Positions 1 to 6,905 of a stretch of 8,470 bases of DNA are shown in pieces. The DNA is taken from NCBI GenBank assembly GCA_023437285.1, contig JAEZGP010000208.1:1-8470 (forward strand), given 5' to 3'. The DNA comes from Actinomycetes bacterium (lineage in GTDB: Bacteria; Actinomycetota; Actinomycetes; Mycobacteriales; Micromonosporaceae). The notes under the pieces are model-generated. The model searched no databases, was not told where the DNA came from, and was given only the letters and a program-made list of their open reading frames with translations. Within the stretch, counting starts at the first letter, position 1. Each line of letters opens with the position of its first letter. The position numbers and the translations under genes are program-made.

Positions 1-54
<54 letters not shown>

Positions 55-61
55 AGGGCTG

Positions 62-1630
62 TCAGTACCCGACGGGTCGGCCGTTGTCGTCCCAGACGTT
101 GTTGCGCCACTCGTTGCCCGGTCGGCCCGGGTCGAAGTGCGCCGCCGGCCCGTACGATCCGCCGTTGGCGAAGTGCCCGCCGCCGGCCGCCCGCTTGAAC
201 CGGTTACCGATGATCTTGATGCCGGACACCCGGTCGGTGTCGCCGCCGCCATACAGCGAGTAGCCCCCGCCGTTGAACAGGTTGTTCTCCACGAGGACAT
301 TGCGCAGCGGGGCGAACTCCTCGCCGAGCAGCACGCACGACGTCTGCGAGTACCGGTTGTCGATGTGGTTGTGCCGGATCACGATGTTGGAACCGCCGGT
401 CGACTGGATGCCGTCGTTGTGGCAGTCGCCGCACGTCTTCAGGTCGTGGATGTAGCTGTCCTGGATGGTGACGTTGCTGCCCGCGCGCATGCCGTCGCCG
501 ACGCCGTGGCAGTTCACCCGCAGCGCGGTGTAGTTCTCCGCCGCGATGCACAGCGCCTCGTACGATCCCCGGCCGTCGACCTCGGTATCCTCGATCCACA
601 GCGAGGCGGGCGACTCGACGCGTACGGGGTAGGGCCCGCTGCACCGGACCCGCGACTTCTTGATGACCACGTTCTTGGCGCGGATGAACATGCAGCCCAT
701 GTCCATGCCCTCGATCACCGTGCCGTCCCGGGTGATCTCCGTCGGCCCTCGGTACGCCGCCAGCGTCACGCCCGTGTGCTGCCACCCGGTGTTCGCCGCC
801 GAGGGGAAGCCCTTGACGGTCGCCTGATCGAGCTTGGGCGGCGTCGGTGACGGCGGCGCGGCGGTCGCGGCGGTCGCGGTCGCCGAGGTTCGCGGCGTGG
901 CCGGGGCACTCCCCGAGGGCGGCGCGGCGCTGCCCGCGTCGCTCGCCACGGCAGCCGTCGTGGGCAACGTGACCTGTGTCAGGTCGGGCTCGGTGATCAC
1001 GTTGAAGACGGTCACCACCATGGCGGTGACGGCGACCGTGACTAGCGCGACGCCCCCGATCACCGCCGCGCGCGCCACCCGCGGCTGCTGCCCGGACGGC
1101 GGAGGCACCTGACGGTAGGACCCGGTCGACCCGGCGGGCACCTGACGGTACGACCCGGTCGACCCGGCAGGCACCTGACGGTACGAGCCCGTCGACGACG
1201 CGGGCACCTGACGGTGTGAGCCCGTCGACCCCGGCGGCACCTGACGGTACGAGCCGGTCGATGACGCGGGCACCTGCGGGTAGGCGCCGCTCGGCTGCGA
1301 CGCGGCCGGCACCTGACGGTAGGACCCCGTAGAGGAGGACCCCGTCGAGGAGGAGGGGGGCACCTGCGGATAGGCGCCACTCGGCTGCGACGCGGCCGGC
1401 ACCTGACGGTAGGACCCAGTCGTGGGCGAGCCGGACGGCACCTGCGGATACGACCCGGTCGTGGGCGACCCGGGCGGCACCTGCGGGTAGGACCCGGTCG
1501 AGGAGGGCGTCGGTGGCACCTGCTGGTAGGACCCGCTGGGGTACGACGCCGGCATGTCGTTCGTGGCGTCCGACGACTCGTCGTCCGGGTCGTTGGGATC
1601 GTGCGACGGTGTGGGCGGGGGAAGGGCCAT
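62..1630 (-). CDS. Membrane-anchored right-handed beta-helix protein with cytoplasmic QVP tandem repeats
   Basis: The product has 522 residues. Residues 1-35 are acidic and Pro/Asp-rich. Residues about 36-177 hold 12 imperfect repeats of the type STGSYRQVPxx. A hydrophobic segment at about 188-212 follows Arg184 and Arg187 and looks like a signal anchor, with the N-terminus inside. A Ser/Thr/Pro/Ala linker runs to about 260. The rest (about 265-522) resembles a pectate-lyase-like right-handed beta-helix, with stacked short strands such as KNVVIKKSRV, SNVTIQDSYI and SNIVIRHNHI, and a CHNDGIQ turn. Seven cysteines in this part could form disulfides outside the cell. Such domains bind or cleave polysaccharides; no catalytic set can be assigned with confidence. 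ATG at 1628-1630 is preceded by GAGGA with a rather long 12-nt gap. The gene lies 25 bp behind the GT4 gene, so a shared mRNA and a role in exopolysaccharide assembly or modification are likely (inference). Confidence 0.85.
   Translation of the reverse strand: MALPPPTPSHDPNDPDDESSDATNDMPASYPSGSYQQVPPTPSSTGSYPQVPPGSPTTGSYPQVPSGSPTTGSYRQVPAASQPSGAYPQVPPSSSTGSSSTGSYRQVPAASQPSGAYPQVPASSTGSYRQVPPGSTGSHRQVPASSTGSYRQVPAGSTGSYRQVPAGSTGSYRQVPPPSGQQPRVARAAVIGGVALVTVAVTAMVVTVFNVITEPDLTQVTLPTTAAVASDAGSAAPPSGSAPATPRTSATATAATAAPPSPTPPKLDQATVKGFPSAANTGWQHTGVTLAAYRGPTEITRDGTVIEGMDMGCMFIRAKNVVIKKSRVRCSGPYPVRVESPASLWIEDTEVDGRGSYEALCIAAENYTALRVNCHGVGDGMRAGSNVTIQDSYIHDLKTCGDCHNDGIQSTGGSNIVIRHNHIDNRYSQTSCVLLGEEFAPLRNVLVENNLFNGGGYSLYGGGDTDRVSGIKIIGNRFKRAAGGGHFANGGSYGPAAHFDPGRPGNEWRNNVWDDNGRPVGY
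1106..1550 (-). repeat. Coding minisatellite: 12 tandem 33/39/51-bp units
   Basis: The minus-strand motif encoding (Y/H)(R/P/Q)QVP recurs with its plus-strand CACCTG at 1106, 1139, 1172, 1205, 1238, 1271, 1310, 1361, 1400, 1439, 1478 and 1517. The spacings are five of 33, then 39, 51 and four of 39. All are multiples of three, so copy-number changes keep the frame. The 33-bp block nearest the membrane segment is the most uniform, which suggests the most recent expansion. The 39-bp units encode longer linkers such as AASQPSGAYPQVP and SPTTGSYRQVP. The 51-bp unit contains an extra SSSTG duplication. Confidence 0.9.
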
Positions 1631-1655
1631 ATATGTTTACGTTCCTCGGGCGGGA

Positions 1656-2984
1656 TCAGTAACGCTCGGACTCCAAGGGTTGCGGGCGGGCGACGACTTC
1701 GCCGTCGTTCGCCGCCCGCATCATCGTCACGCGGTCACGCGGCACCCGGCCGACGGCCTCGACCTGGACCGGCACCAGGGTGCGCCACATCTCGATGTAC
1801 GCGGCGGCCTGGTGGTCCCACGAGAGCGTCTCGCGGAAGCGACGCACCGCGATCTCGCGCATGGCGGCGAGTTCGGCCGGCGAGTCGAGCAGCGTGTCGA
1901 TCGCCTTGGCCAGTTCGTCCGGGGTACCGGTGGGCACGTACACGGCCGCCCCCTCGGCCGTACGCCGGGTCTCCAGCAGGTCCACCGCCACGACGGGGAT
2001 GCCCCGCGCCACGTACTCGACGCTCTTGGCCATCGTGGACAGGTTGGCCATGGCGGTGGGCGGGTCGGGCTGCACGCCGATGGTCGCCGACGCGAGCAGC
2101 TCGTCCACCTGGGTCGCCTCCAGCCACCCGGCGAAGCTGACCACGTCGGTGATGCCGCGCGCCGCGGCGAGCTGGCGCAGGTCGGCCAGGCAGTCGCCGT
2201 CGCCGGCGATGACCATCTCCCAGTCGTCGCGACCGCGCAGGTCGATGAGGCGCTCGGCGGCGAGCACCGCCGCCTCCACGTGGTCCTGCGGGTTGATGAC
2301 GCCGAGGTAGACGATGCGCTTGCGGGCACCCGGACCGTACGCGGCCGCCGGCGCGGCCTTGATCTCACTCGCGGCGGGGCCGTTGCGCACGACCGTGACG
2401 CGCTCCGGCGGGCAGCCGCCGCGCCTGATGGCGATCTCCCGGTACGACTCGTTGGTCGACACGACCCACGACGCGCACCGCATCGACAGCTTCTCGAAGA
2501 GCTTGAGGATGCCGAGAATGAGGCCGTTGGGCTTTTCGTTCTTTTCGTCCGCCTTGCACTCGTACAGCTCGGGGTTGAGGTCGTGGTGGTCGAAGACGAA
2601 CGGGGTGCCCAGCGCGCGCATGAGCAGCGCGAGCGGCCAGAACACGTCCGGCGGGTTGCACACCTGCATGCCGTGCACCCGGCCGCGCAGCAGCAGGCCG
2701 AACAGCCGCCAGGCCACGCAGACGAACGACCAGAGGAACTCCATCGCGAACGAGACGACGCCCGAGCCGGCGAGCGGCTGGCGGAAGGATCGGATCGCGG
2801 TGTCCCGGGTGCCGGGCAGGTACGTGAGGCGTTGCTTGCCCCGCGGACAGATCACCGTGACCCGGTAACCGGCCGCCTCCAGGGCCTTGCACTCGCGGAT
2901 GACCCGCCTATCCCGCTCCACGGGGAGGTTGACGACCGCGATGACGACGTGCGGCCTACTCCGATCGCGCGAGCGTGCTCCCAT
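1656..2984 (-). CDS. GT4-type (GT-B fold) glycosyltransferase
   Basis: This 442-residue protein has the two-domain layout of GT-B, family 4 retaining glycosyltransferases. The N-terminal domain starts with a beta strand (HVVIAVVNLPVERDRRV) and contains a hydrophobic, probably membrane-contacting helix pair at about 76-100. It also has DHHDLNPELY at about 132-141, a motif typical of exopolysaccharide GT4 enzymes. The C-terminal domain has IVYLGVINPQ, the AGDGD turn at about 260-264, and the nucleotide-sugar site KSVEYVARGIPVVAVDLLETR at about 320-340, in place of the common EAMACG form. ATG at 2982-2984 was chosen because GGGG lies 5 nt upstream. An in-frame GTG directly before it (2985-2987) would add one residue. 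The enzyme probably adds a sugar to a lipid-linked glycan on the inner face of the membrane. It is the first gene of a likely operon with the beta-helix gene. Donor and acceptor cannot be read from the sequence. Confidence 0.9.
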   Translation of the reverse strand: MGARSRDRSRPHVVIAVVNLPVERDRRVIRECKALEAAGYRVTVICPRGKQRLTYLPGTRDTAIRSFRQPLAGSGVVSFAMEFLWSFVCVAWRLFGLLLRGRVHGMQVCNPPDVFWPLALLMRALGTPFVFDHHDLNPELYECKADEKNEKPNGLILGILKLFEKLSMRCASWVVSTNESYREIAIRRGGCPPERVTVVRNGPAASEIKAAPAAAYGPGARKRIVYLGVINPQDHVEAAVLAAERLIDLRGRDDWEMVIAGDGDCLADLRQLAAARGITDVVSFAGWLEATQVDELLASATIGVQPDPPTAMANLSTMAKSVEYVARGIPVVAVDLLETRRTAEGAAVYVPTGTPDELAKAIDTLLDSPAELAAMREIAVRRFRETLSWDHQAAAYIEMWRTLVPVQVEAVGRVPRDRVTMMRAANDGEVVARPQPLESERY

Positions 2985-3063
2985 CACTTCCCCACATTCA
3001 TTTGGCTCCGTCCAACCCTTCCTGCCTGGTAGGAGACCGACAAGCCCCGCACGGACCGGTTCG

Positions 3064-3081
3064 GTGTCGACATGTCGACAC
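3064..3081. promoter_or_regulatory. Perfect 18-bp palindrome, candidate operator
   Basis: The sequence GTGTCGACATGTCGACAC is its own reverse complement. Its core is also two head-to-tail copies of the palindromic octamer TGTCGACA (3065-3072 and 3073-3080). Such an arrangement fits binding by one or two dimeric regulators. The regulator is not encoded in this window. Confidence 0.6.
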
Positions 3082-3083
3082 GG

Positions 3084-3104
3084 CCGTAACCACTGCGGTT
3101 ACGG
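3084..3104. promoter_or_regulatory. Inverted repeat CCGTAACC-N5-GGTTACGG, candidate operator
   Basis: Perfect 8-bp arms (3084-3091 and 3097-3104) flank the 5-nt centre ACTGC. It starts 2 bp after the 18-bp palindrome. A further partial half-site, GTTACG, follows at 3106-3111. There is no T tract, and the site is about 60 bp upstream of a start codon, so an operator is more likely than a terminator. Confidence 0.55.
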
Positions 3105-3149
3105 TGTTACGCGCGAGACTTGACCGCCGGAGCAACCCGGCACAGGGGT

Positions 3150-3155
3150 AGGAGG
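3150..3155 (+). promoter_or_regulatory. Ribosome binding site of the GT2 gene
   Basis: A perfect AGGAGG lies 7 nt before GTG at 3163-3165. This fixes the start of the GT2 gene. Confidence 0.85.
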
Positions 3156-3162
3156 ACAGCGG

Positions 3163-4002
3163 GTGACCAGCGTAATCGTGGCGGCGCACAACGAGGCCGC
3201 GGTGTTGGATCGCAGCCTGCCGAACCTGGTCGGACCGGGCATTCAGGTCATCGTCGCCGCCAACGGGTGCACCGACAACACGGTCGAGGTCGCCCGGCGC
3301 CACCCCGTCGAGGTCGTCGACATCCCCACGCCGTCGAAGGTCGCCGCGCTCAACGCCGGCGAGGCCGTCGCGACCAGCTTCCCCCGCATGTACGTCGATG
3401 CCGACGTCGTCCTGTCCCCCGGCGCGATCGGTCACCTCACCCGCGCACTGAGCCGCCCCGGCGCGCTCGCCGCCGTGCCGCTGCGCCGGCTGGAGCTGTC
3501 GGGCCGGCCGCTGCTGGTGCGGGCATACTTCGCGATCCACTCGCGGCTGCCGGTGTTCTACAACGGACTTTTCGGGCGGGGCGTCATCGCGCTCTCCGAG
3601 GCCGGCCGCGCGCGGTTCACCCAGTTCCCGGCGGTCGTCGCCGACGACCTGTTCCTCGACTCGCTGTTCGGCCGCCACGAGCGCACCGTCGTTCCCGAGG
3701 CCAGCGTGCTCGTCGAGACGCCGCGAAAGACCAGGGATCTGGTACGCCGTCTCGTGCGCGTACGCTCCGGCAACTCCGCGCTGCGGGAGGCGGCCGCCGC
3801 CGCGGGCGCCCCGGCGGCCGTGCGGGCCAGCGACAAGTGGTCCTGGCTGCGCGACGTCGTGCTCCCCGCGCCGTGGCTGGCCCCGGCGGCGGTCTGCTAC
3901 GTCGGCATCACCGTGACGGCCGGCCTGCTCGCCAAGCGGGCCCGCAAGCGCGGCAACACCGTCTGGCAGCGCGACGAATCCAGCCGCGTCGCCGCGAAAT
4001 AA
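3163..4002 (+). CDS. GT2-family (GT-A fold) glycosyltransferase with C-terminal membrane segment
   Basis: The product has 279 residues. The GT-A landmarks appear in order: VIVAAHNE at residues 4-11 at the nucleotide site, NGCTDNT at 34-40, SKVAALNAGE at 58-67, and DAD at 79-81 as the DXD metal/nucleotide-sugar motif. A DD pair at 161-162 probably supplies the catalytic base region. An Arg-rich stretch (RKTRDLVRRLVRVRSGN, about 188-204) sits where related enzymes bind the acceptor pyrophosphate. A hydrophobic segment near the C-terminus (about 248-264) followed by KRARKRG suggests a single membrane anchor with a basic cytoplasmic tail. It probably transfers a sugar from a nucleotide donor to a lipid-linked acceptor. 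The gene is divergent from the GT4/beta-helix pair and probably belongs to the same surface-glycan locus. It ends with TAA only 4 bp from the stop of the convergent hydrolase gene, leaving no room for a separate terminator. Confidence 0.88.
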   Translation: MTSVIVAAHNEAAVLDRSLPNLVGPGIQVIVAANGCTDNTVEVARRHPVEVVDIPTPSKVAALNAGEAVATSFPRMYVDADVVLSPGAIGHLTRALSRPGALAAVPLRRLELSGRPLLVRAYFAIHSRLPVFYNGLFGRGVIALSEAGRARFTQFPAVVADDLFLDSLFGRHERTVVPEASVLVETPRKTRDLVRRLVRVRSGNSALREAAAAAGAPAAVRASDKWSWLRDVVLPAPWLAPAAVCYVGITVTAGLLAKRARKRGNTVWQRDESSRVAAK

Positions 4003-4006
4003 CGCC

Positions 4007-4810
4007 CTACGACCCGCCCTGCTCGTCGCCCCCAGGCTCGGGGACGTCGGCGAACGCCGCCACCGTACGGTCGGCGTACGCGGACGCGTCGCCGGACTCC
4101 ATCGGACCGTCCCAGTCGCGCGGCAGCGGTCCCCGCCCCGGCACCACCCGTCGCACCACCTCGTCGAGCACCGTCTCGGCGTCGCCGACCCACAGGTGCT
4201 TTGCGCCGGGCACGCCGACGACCTCGGCCTGCCCGATGGCGGCGAATCGCGTGGTCGCCTCGGCGGGCCGCAGGTAGTCGTCGAACTCCGGCACCAGCGC
4301 GACGACCGGCTTGCCCGATTCGCCCCACACCGCGAGGTCCGCGTCGGTGGCCGTACGCAGCGGCGGGGACAGCAGGATGGCGCCGACGACGCTGGGCTCG
4401 CACCCGTACCGCAGGGCCAGGTCGGTGCCGAACGACCAGCCCAGCAGCCACACGTTCGGCAGTTCGGCGAACTCCGCGTACTCGATCGCGGCCGCGACGT
4501 CGTAGCGCTCCCCCACCCCACCGTCGCACGCGCCCTGGGAGGTGCCGCGCGCGCTGGCCGTACCCCGGCTGTTGAAGCGCAGCACGGCGAGGTCGGCGAG
4601 CGCGGGCAGCCGCCAGGCGGCCTTGCGCAGCACGTGACTGTCCATCATGCCGCCGTGCGTGGGCAGCGGGTGCAGGCACACCAGCGTCGCGGCGGGCGGC
4701 CGGTCGAGCGGCAGCGCCAGCTCCCCGACCAGGGTCAGGCCGTCGGCCGTGTGCAGCTCGATGTCCTCGCGCCGGGCGGGCAGGATGGAGTTCGCGCGGA
4801 TGGTCGTCAC
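4007..4810 (-). CDS. Alpha/beta hydrolase, probable serine hydrolase
   Basis: With GTG at 4808-4810 the product has 267 residues. The nucleophile elbow is GWSFG (residues 124-128), with Ser126 as the likely nucleophile. An acid in EFDDY (Asp177 or Asp178) and His205 in GAKHLW complete a likely triad. LHPLPTHGG at 46-54 should form the oxyanion region. RFNSRGTASARGTSQG at 78-93 resembles the RGxGxSxG loop of small predicted hydrolases of the COG2945 type. No signal peptide is seen, so it is probably cytosolic. The substrate is unknown. An upstream GTG at 4922-4924 would add 38 residues rich in Ala, Gly and Val, but that stretch overlaps the preceding gene and looks non-conserved. The chosen GTG lies 1 bp after the TGA of the small zinc protein, which suggests translational coupling. 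No strong Shine-Dalgarno sequence is present. Confidence 0.85.
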   Translation of the reverse strand: MTTIRANSILPARREDIELHTADGLTLVGELALPLDRPPAATLVCLHPLPTHGGMMDSHVLRKAAWRLPALADLAVLRFNSRGTASARGTSQGACDGGVGERYDVAAAIEYAEFAELPNVWLLGWSFGTDLALRYGCEPSVVGAILLSPPLRTATDADLAVWGESGKPVVALVPEFDDYLRPAEATTRFAAIGQAEVVGVPGAKHLWVGDAETVLDEVVRRVVPGRGPLPRDWDGPMESGDASAYADRTVAAFADVPEPGGDEQGGS

Positions 4811-4811
4811 G

Positions 4812-5132
4812 TCACCATGATCCCGTAACGCCGCGGCCGCCGCGACGGGTGGGTCCGCGCCGATCCCGGGCCCGCCAGCAGGCCGTATGCCAGTGACGCC
4901 GGTCACCGAGGTCGCCGCGACCATCAGCCGGCCACGCGACGACGTGCGCGACGCCGACCTTGATCTCGTGGTCGCAGCCGGGGCACCGGTAGGTCTTCAC
5001 GGCCGCGCCGGCCGGCACCGTGCGCACCGCCCACTCGCCGTCGGTCCACTGCTGGACGGCGGGCAGCCCACGGCGGGCCCGCTCCTCATCGATCGGGCCG
5101 ACGTCGTCCAGGCGGCGGTGTCTGCGCGGCAC
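4812..5132 (-). CDS. Small Cys/His-rich actinobacterial protein, putative zinc-binding
   Basis: The product has 106 residues if it starts at GTG 5130-5132. The N-terminus is basic (PRRHRR). The conserved-looking core is KTYRCPGCDHEI, then AHVVAW, then DRRHWHTACW. Cys50, Cys53, His63, His80 or His82, and Cys85 could form one zinc site, similar in style to an HNH or zinc-ribbon knuckle but without clear catalytic residues. From memory, similar short proteins are conserved in Streptomyces and Micromonospora, where they are sometimes loosely labelled ATP/GTP-binding. I see no P-loop here. The function is unknown. An in-frame GTG at 5217-5219 would add 29 residues, but it lacks a ribosome site. 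The shorter start has TAACCT exactly 7 nt upstream, as in a leaderless mRNA, and matches the basic start I recall for homologues. Confidence 0.75.
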   Translation of the reverse strand: MPRRHRRLDDVGPIDEERARRGLPAVQQWTDGEWAVRTVPAGAAVKTYRCPGCDHEIKVGVAHVVAWPADGRGDLGDRRHWHTACWRARDRRGPTRRGGRGVTGSW

Positions 5133-5139
5133 GTGCCCA

Positions 5140-5145
5140 AGGTTA
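5140..5145 (-). promoter_or_regulatory. Candidate -10 box for leaderless transcription of the small zinc protein
   Basis: TAACCT on the minus strand is followed by 7 nt (TGGGCAC) and then GTG. That spacing places transcription start at or next to the start codon. No good -35 box is visible. It lies in the 94-bp gap after the TrmO-like gene, so the last two genes may also be transcribed independently. Confidence 0.45.
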
Positions 5146-5226
5146 GCCGCGCGGGCCCACGGCTCCGGCCGCGACCACCGCACCGGACGTGAGCCGGCCC
5201 ACACCCGGTGTCCCTCCACAGGGGAG

Positions 5227-5727
5227 TCAGTAGTAGACGCGCATCAGGTCCGCGGCCCAGGCAGGCTCGCGCACCTCACCCCGGGGACCGAACCCACTGA
5301 GGTACGGCTTGACGTCGAGCACCGGCGTCCCGTCGATCGCGTCGAGCCCGCCGACGCGCAGGTCCAGCCCGTCGACCGCGAGCAGGGCACACCGCGAGAC
5401 GCCGATCCGGTTGGGGCGGTTGGGACCCCGGTGGGCGAAGATGCCGACCTTGGGCCAGTCGGTGTTGCCGCGCGGGTGCCGCGCGCCGTACTCGATGGCG
5501 GCCGGGTCGACCTTATCGAAGTAGAACACCACCTCAAGGTGGGAGAACTCGGCCAGGCCGACGACCGACGCGGGGGTGAACCGGTCGGCCCGGATGCGGA
5601 TCACCGCGGTCTCCGGCCCCCAGTGGTCGTGGTACGGCTCGTCGCGGCCGCCGACCACCTGCCCGATCGGCTCCATCGTGAGCATGCCGGCCTGCTGCGG
5701 CCCTGACCCGGTGATCTGCTCGCTCAT
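5227..5727 (-). CDS. trmO: TrmO/TsaA-family tRNA methyltransferase (SAM-dependent)
   Basis: The product has 166 residues and one TsaA-type beta-barrel domain. Landmarks are EPIGQV at 19-24, DHWGPETAVIRI at 34-45, FSHLEVVFYFDKV at 61-73, HPRGN at 84-88, PKVGIFAHRGPNRPNRIGVSR at 92-112, and GLDAIDGTPVLDVKPYL at 127-143. TrmO uses S-adenosylmethionine to N6-methylate the threonylcarbamoyladenosine at position 37 of certain tRNAs. The usual TRSPxRPNPIG signature reads HRGPNRPNRIG here, so this belongs to a divergent branch whose substrate may differ. ATG at 5725-5727 overlaps the TGA of the upstream phosphotransferase gene as ATGA. The Shine-Dalgarno GAGGGGG lies 4 nt before it inside that gene. 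Strong translational coupling is expected. In-frame ATG codons at residues 15 and 18 are less likely starts. Confidence 0.85.
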   Translation of the reverse strand: MSEQITGSGPQQAGMLTMEPIGQVVGGRDEPYHDHWGPETAVIRIRADRFTPASVVGLAEFSHLEVVFYFDKVDPAAIEYGARHPRGNTDWPKVGIFAHRGPNRPNRIGVSRCALLAVDGLDLRVGGLDAIDGTPVLDVKPYLSGFGPRGEVREPAWAADLMRVYY

Positions 5728-6905
5728 TGTTCCCCCTCGTACAGCTGCGCCGCCCGGCGCAACCAGATCGCCACGTCGCCGGCGTGGTAGGGATGCTCGC
5801 TCGGCTCGATGCCCGCCAGGAAGTCGGCATAGACGGCGGCCAGCCGCAGGGCCGCCAGCGGCCGCAGCAGTTCGACGGCCGCGCGCGGGTCGCTGCCCGC
5901 GATCTCGGCGCGCCAGCGCGCGGCCCAGTCCTCGATGACGATCTCGTCGTCGGCGGCCGGCATGCCCCCGGTGAGCCGCAGCACGTCGAACGCGGGATGG
6001 CCGATGAACGAATCGCCCCAGTCGATGATCGTGCGCCGGTCGCCGCCGATGACGTTGCCGGGGTGCAGGTCGCCGTGGACGAGCGTGTCGGGCAGCCCGC
6101 ACGCCGCGATCTTGTCGAGGCGCTCGGGCAGTCCGGCCGCCAACGCCCGCAGGGACGCGTCGTCGCCGCCGTACTGGTCGATGACGCGGCCCAGATAGTC
6201 CGCCAACCGTGGCTGGCGGCGGTCGGGCACCCCGTCGGCGATCAGGTGCGGCACGCTGTCGATCGAGGCCACCTGCAGGTAGTGCATGTCGGCGGCGATG
6301 TCGCGGCGCACGTCCACTCCGGCGCCGTAGAGGTCCGCGCCGTCGACGTGGGCGAGCAGCATCGTCGCGTCCTCGGCGGCCAGCAGCGGCGTGGTGCGGC
6401 CGCTGCCCGCCGCCCAGGTGAGCACCGCCGGTTCGTGGGCGAAGAAGCCGGGCACCTGCTTGAGCCAGTACGGGCCGGTTGGGGTGGACAGCCGCCACAC
6501 GGTCGACAGGTTCCACGTGCGCTGCTGAGTCGCGTCGGTCACCGGACCCCGGCCCCGCTCGTCGAGCGCGCGGGCGGCCCAGGCCAGGAGCCGCGCCGGG
6601 CCGCCGGGCCGGGCGTAGGGCGCCCGCAGCGGGTGGTCGCCCAGGTCGACCCCGGTAGGCGTCCACGGCGTGCCGGTCGCCGGCGAGAGCAACTGGGCCA
6701 GGTAGGTGACGTGACCCCCCGCCGGCGGGTCGTCGGCGGCCTGGAGCAGGCGCAGCACGGCCACGTCGAGGCCGTACCGCTCACGGGCGGTGGCCACGAT
6801 CTCAGCCGTCTCGGGCCAGAACGGCACGGACACGTCGAAGGTCGGCAGCTCGCCCAGGAGATCGCCGGACTCATCGAGAACGATCAGCGTCACGGTACGG
6901 GACAC
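5724..6905 (-). CDS. Aminoglycoside-phosphotransferase-fold kinase with extra N-terminal domain
   Basis: The product has 393 residues. The C-terminal part (about 125-393) has a small-molecule kinase fold. Lys149 in YWLKQ and Glu158 should hold ATP, HGDLHPGN at 277-284 is the catalytic loop (Asp279, Asn284), and IDWGD at 294-298 carries the metal-binding Asp295. The substrate cannot be told; the fold also covers homoserine, choline and fructosamine-type kinases, so an antibiotic-resistance label is not justified. Residues 1-95 form a separate alpha/beta-looking domain (TVTLIVLDESGDLLGEL...RERYGLDVAVLRLL). This resembles a degenerate Nudix fold in which most glutamates of the Nudix box are lost (tentative). 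The GTG start at 6903-6905 has AGAGGA 7 nt upstream, but that site lies in the right end of the adjacent TnpB element. The gene's 3' end overlaps trmO by 4 bp. Expression now probably depends on read-through from the element. Confidence 0.82.
   Translation of the reverse strand: MSRTVTLIVLDESGDLLGELPTFDVSVPFWPETAEIVATARERYGLDVAVLRLLQAADDPPAGGHVTYLAQLLSPATGTPWTPTGVDLGDHPLRAPYARPGGPARLLAWAARALDERGRGPVTDATQQRTWNLSTVWRLSTPTGPYWLKQVPGFFAHEPAVLTWAAGSGRTTPLLAAEDATMLLAHVDGADLYGAGVDVRRDIAADMHYLQVASIDSVPHLIADGVPDRRQPRLADYLGRVIDQYGGDDASLRALAAGLPERLDKIAACGLPDTLVHGDLHPGNVIGGDRRTIIDWGDSFIGHPAFDVLRLTGGMPAADDEIVIEDWAARWRAEIAGSDPRAAVELLRPLAALRLAAVYADFLAGIEPSEHPYHAGDVAIWLRRAAQLYEGEQ

Larger units (their letters stand above)
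2985..3162. promoter_or_regulatory. Divergent promoter region between GT4 and GT2 genes
   Basis: This 178-bp gap separates the GT4 start (minus) from the GT2 start (plus) and must hold both promoters. No gene is seen in it. It contains two adjacent perfect inverted repeats, listed separately. A weak candidate plus-strand promoter is TCGACA (3075-3080) with TACGGT (3100-3105), but its 19-nt spacing is long. If correct, the first palindrome would cover the -35 box and the second would cover the -10 box, as expected for repressor operators. No convincing minus-strand pair was found. Confidence 0.6.

Noticed and set aside
1106..1550. Regular repeats that superficially look like a CRISPR array
   Set aside because: The repeats are contiguous, have no unique spacers, encode a clean peptide repeat in frame with a real gene, and have no Cas genes nearby.
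1554..3032. Long plus-strand reading frame opposite the GT4 gene
   Set aside because: Its product is rich in His, Arg, Gly and Asp without recognisable motifs, which is typical of antisense frames in high-GC DNA. The minus strand encodes a clear GT4 enzyme.
2998..4521. Long minus-strand reading frame spanning the GT2 gene and the hydrolase end
   Set aside because: It crosses two well-supported genes on different strands and shows no domain signatures.
5227..6666. Single 479-residue minus-strand reading frame that would fuse an upstream stretch to TrmO
   Set aside because: The part above 5727 is Arg/Pro/Ala-rich low-complexity sequence antiparallel in style to coding shadows. The other frame encodes the kinase motifs, and an ATG with a strong ribosome site starts TrmO at 5727.
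5724..6905. Aminoglycoside resistance gene
   Set aside because: The kinase fold is shared by many metabolic kinases. The extra N-terminal domain and coupling to trmO do not fit known resistance enzymes.
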